Part shown: positions 19,701 through 20,124 of the stretch, piece after piece
Numbering within the stretch: position 1 is the stretch's first letter
Layout: every line of letters begins with the position of its first letter
Source of the DNA: Mesotaenium endlicherianum
Lineage: Eukaryota > Streptophyta > Zygnematophyceae > Zygnematales > Mesotaeniaceae
DNA length: 20,124 bases
Assembly (NCBI GenBank): GCA_009602735.1
Contig: WELA01010110.1
Coordinates: 218,040 to 238,163 of the forward strand
Direction of reading: 5' to 3'
Translations under genes and position numbers: made by a program
Notes under the pieces: model-generated
What the model was told of the DNA's origin: nothing
Databases searched by the model: none
What the model saw: the letters and a program-made list of their open reading frames with translations, nothing else

Positions 19701-20124
19701 CAGGTGGCGCTGCTGCAGAGGGTTCCCTGGTGGGGGGGGCATCCTCGGGGGGTGCCCCTTTCCGGGTGTCAGGCGGTGGTCCGGGAGTGAGTGCTGCAGC
19801 TGCAGCAGCGAGCTATGGTGCGGGCGGAGGCGAGATGTCTTCCATACCTGCACCATCCCTGCCTGGCCCTGGGCCCAGCCCCTCCCCGAGCCTCGTGCCC
19901 GGGCCTGCGCCAAGCTGGCAGCCCAGGGGAGCAGCGGGCAAGCCTGGGCCCGGCTTCGCGGAAGGAGCCGCGGGCCCGTTCGGCAGCGACGCCCTGGCGG
20001 GGCTGCGGCAGCAGCAGCAGCAGGAAAGGGCTGCGCTGGACGGGGGGACCGTGGGGCGTGACCAGGCGCGGGGGTGCTTGCTTACGGGAGAAGGGGGAGG
20101 GGGAGGTGTTGGGGGTGGGGTGGG
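16757..20124 (+). CDS. RF298/RF4/MIP1-like putative RING-type E3 ubiquitin ligase, N-terminal part (3' end outside window)
   Basis: Frame 2 is open from ATG 16757 to the window end, 1122 codons without a stop. A KRKYWAEEAPL motif (residues 55-65) resembles a basic motif near the start of plant RF298-type proteins. After an acidic Glu-rich run (about 207-248) comes LLDKLELLYREAEAKIVAYG...HGSCFGEKDVVTNVVTHAM (about 266-316), the UBA-like helical region typical of that family. Then DLQRDGLARMVNALQ...LSRGDALWCLHLSDLDLPKACDIELK (341-385) matches the family's following motif with its GDA-W-L core. Plant members end in a coiled coil and RING finger that binds E2-ubiquitin; here these would lie beyond the window. 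The rest is low complexity: His/Gln, Pro, Ala and Gly runs, a common algal expansion. Codon 17774-17776 contains an N. The true start may be an upstream exon at 16332. The family call is good; ligase activity is inferred. Confidence 0.65.
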   Translation, partial: MAGAESSSPGRTSVTDKSVVRFKPELVADNSPVHSTHNVSSASSPSSESKGSRNKRKYWAEEAPLESELTEDMQGGAHDVTVGSVGGDPNEPYVQERPAVSGRRGEEDVSAATTAPRPMFFPRGEDVKMIKWFCQQLPFLKSDREKASESETSLGTSLGGGLVSAAERQAPSAAELEHASMAGAAGVHTSGGERMPAAAATENGSEHTESEGGEGEEGYVGEGGEEGEREEEGEVDEEEEEEEYDSMGSSSSAWGEATEAEMEQMLLDKLELLYREAEAKIVAYGFSVEQARDAVARHGSCFGEKDVVTNVVTHAMHGAGGAGPGAGASGGGGGVGCCRXDLQRDGLARMVNALQAIRGLSRGDALWCLHLSDLDLPKACDIELKPHPHHPHQHHQHQHQHQHQHLQPHQQQQQQPLPPPPPQQQQGEGAGRLASQAAAPAAVSDVTAGDAETPGRVTCGSVGVGRVPFAPPPPPCTFGSVGGAGGGPLGLPGATLAVPSPGTAVGELRTSDMPPSTPARGLLHPLAGGAGGISGSNGSSTTTYSIQRGESQVQVTTAQMASGQTAGVQLSWSLRPGVEGLLNKKLGGRGDRGGSSSQGLEGTALPAAPFSGESAAVNGPGASAGQYCAPGDRERGSNVITPPGSLLTAGGVAGNARNVASSSGVHNGDGSGDAGRAQVVPLGATFSSSGGSVAASLKLKRPQNVPPSQPSSTSQAQARAQPPPPSPMGGGAAASKALSQATRDLKSLSVLRNFPEGSAQGVMKACLEALVGAGLPLGSPSAHSHPHPHPHPHTRGHPRQDAGSATPIGLAADTIASLQAAVAATQAAGRGVLTAAQASWLAAQAAQLEESGFPLPASFCHNFDLAAAAPQPAQPATSPPAGEQAAALPLPLPLHPPPPPSSATVQPPLREEMRMSSSGGPPQGLETTRRACQGEHTKKDGLHPAGGGESLAVALGGGVAVVAGAGASGQDLGAAAEAGMGTGGAAAEGSLVGGASSGGAPFRVSGGGPGVSAAAAAASYGAGGGEMSSIPAPSLPGPGPSPSPSLVPGPAPSWQPRGAAGKPGPGFAEGAAGPFGSDALAGLRQQQQQERAALDGGTVGRDQARGCLLTGEGGGGGVGGGV
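17915..18035 (+). repeat. His/Gln/Pro codon-repeat tract
   Basis: CAC/CAG/CAT runs followed by CCG runs encode alternating HQ, polyQ and polyP in the RF298-like protein. A second His-Pro run lies at about 19105-19137. These are length-variable simple repeats inside coding sequence. Confidence 0.85.

Overview
This is eukaryotic nuclear DNA, most likely from a green alga or an early-branching relative of land plants. Three things point there: a 3' gene with the domain pair of the plant RF298/RF4/MIP1 RING-ligase family, an initiator-tRNA-Met-like retrotransposon primer site of the plant type, and a strong contrast between GC-rich, low-complexity coding sequence and AT-rich non-coding sequence. 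The species cannot be named from the window. No rRNA, tRNA, CRISPR array or bacterial operon was seen.

Layout. (A) 1-1037 plus 7272-11385 is one decayed Ty3/Gypsy-type LTR retrotransposon on the + strand whose 5' end lies outside the window. Its domain order is retropepsin-like protease, long disordered linker, C5-cytosine DNA methyltransferase (DNMT), second disordered linker, integrase, integrase C-terminal module, PHD finger. A polypurine tract and a probable 3' LTR follow (about 11386-11950). No reverse transcriptase or RNase H is visible between protease and integrase. (B) 1038-7266 is a second LTR element inserted in A in the opposite orientation. It has 1258/1259-bp LTRs, a GTGGA target duplication, a primer site and a polypurine tract, but no protein-sized ORF, so it is a LARD-like non-autonomous element. 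Removing it with one target copy rejoins the host frame exactly. (C) About 11951-13852 is AT-rich with no recognisable gene. (D) 13857-15588 is a degraded piggyBac-like DNA transposon with inverted ends at TTAA/TTAG and a minus-strand transposase relic. (E) 15593-16260 holds a doubtful two-exon ORF. (F) From a TATA box at 16277 to the window end is a host gene, open for 1122 codons and unfinished, related to plant RF298-type E3 ubiquitin ligases.

How it fits together. Element A carries a DNA-methylation writer (DNMT) and a chromatin reader (PHD finger on integrase) in one polyprotein. Such an element could mark its own copies and choose chromatin for insertion. This copy is dead: it has three in-frame TAG codons, two frameshifts, substitutions at catalytic acidic residues of protease and integrase, a substituted Gly in DNMT motif I, and the nested insertion. 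Most of the inferred point lesions are C:G to T:A changes at CG or CAG sites, as expected if methylated cytosines deaminated.
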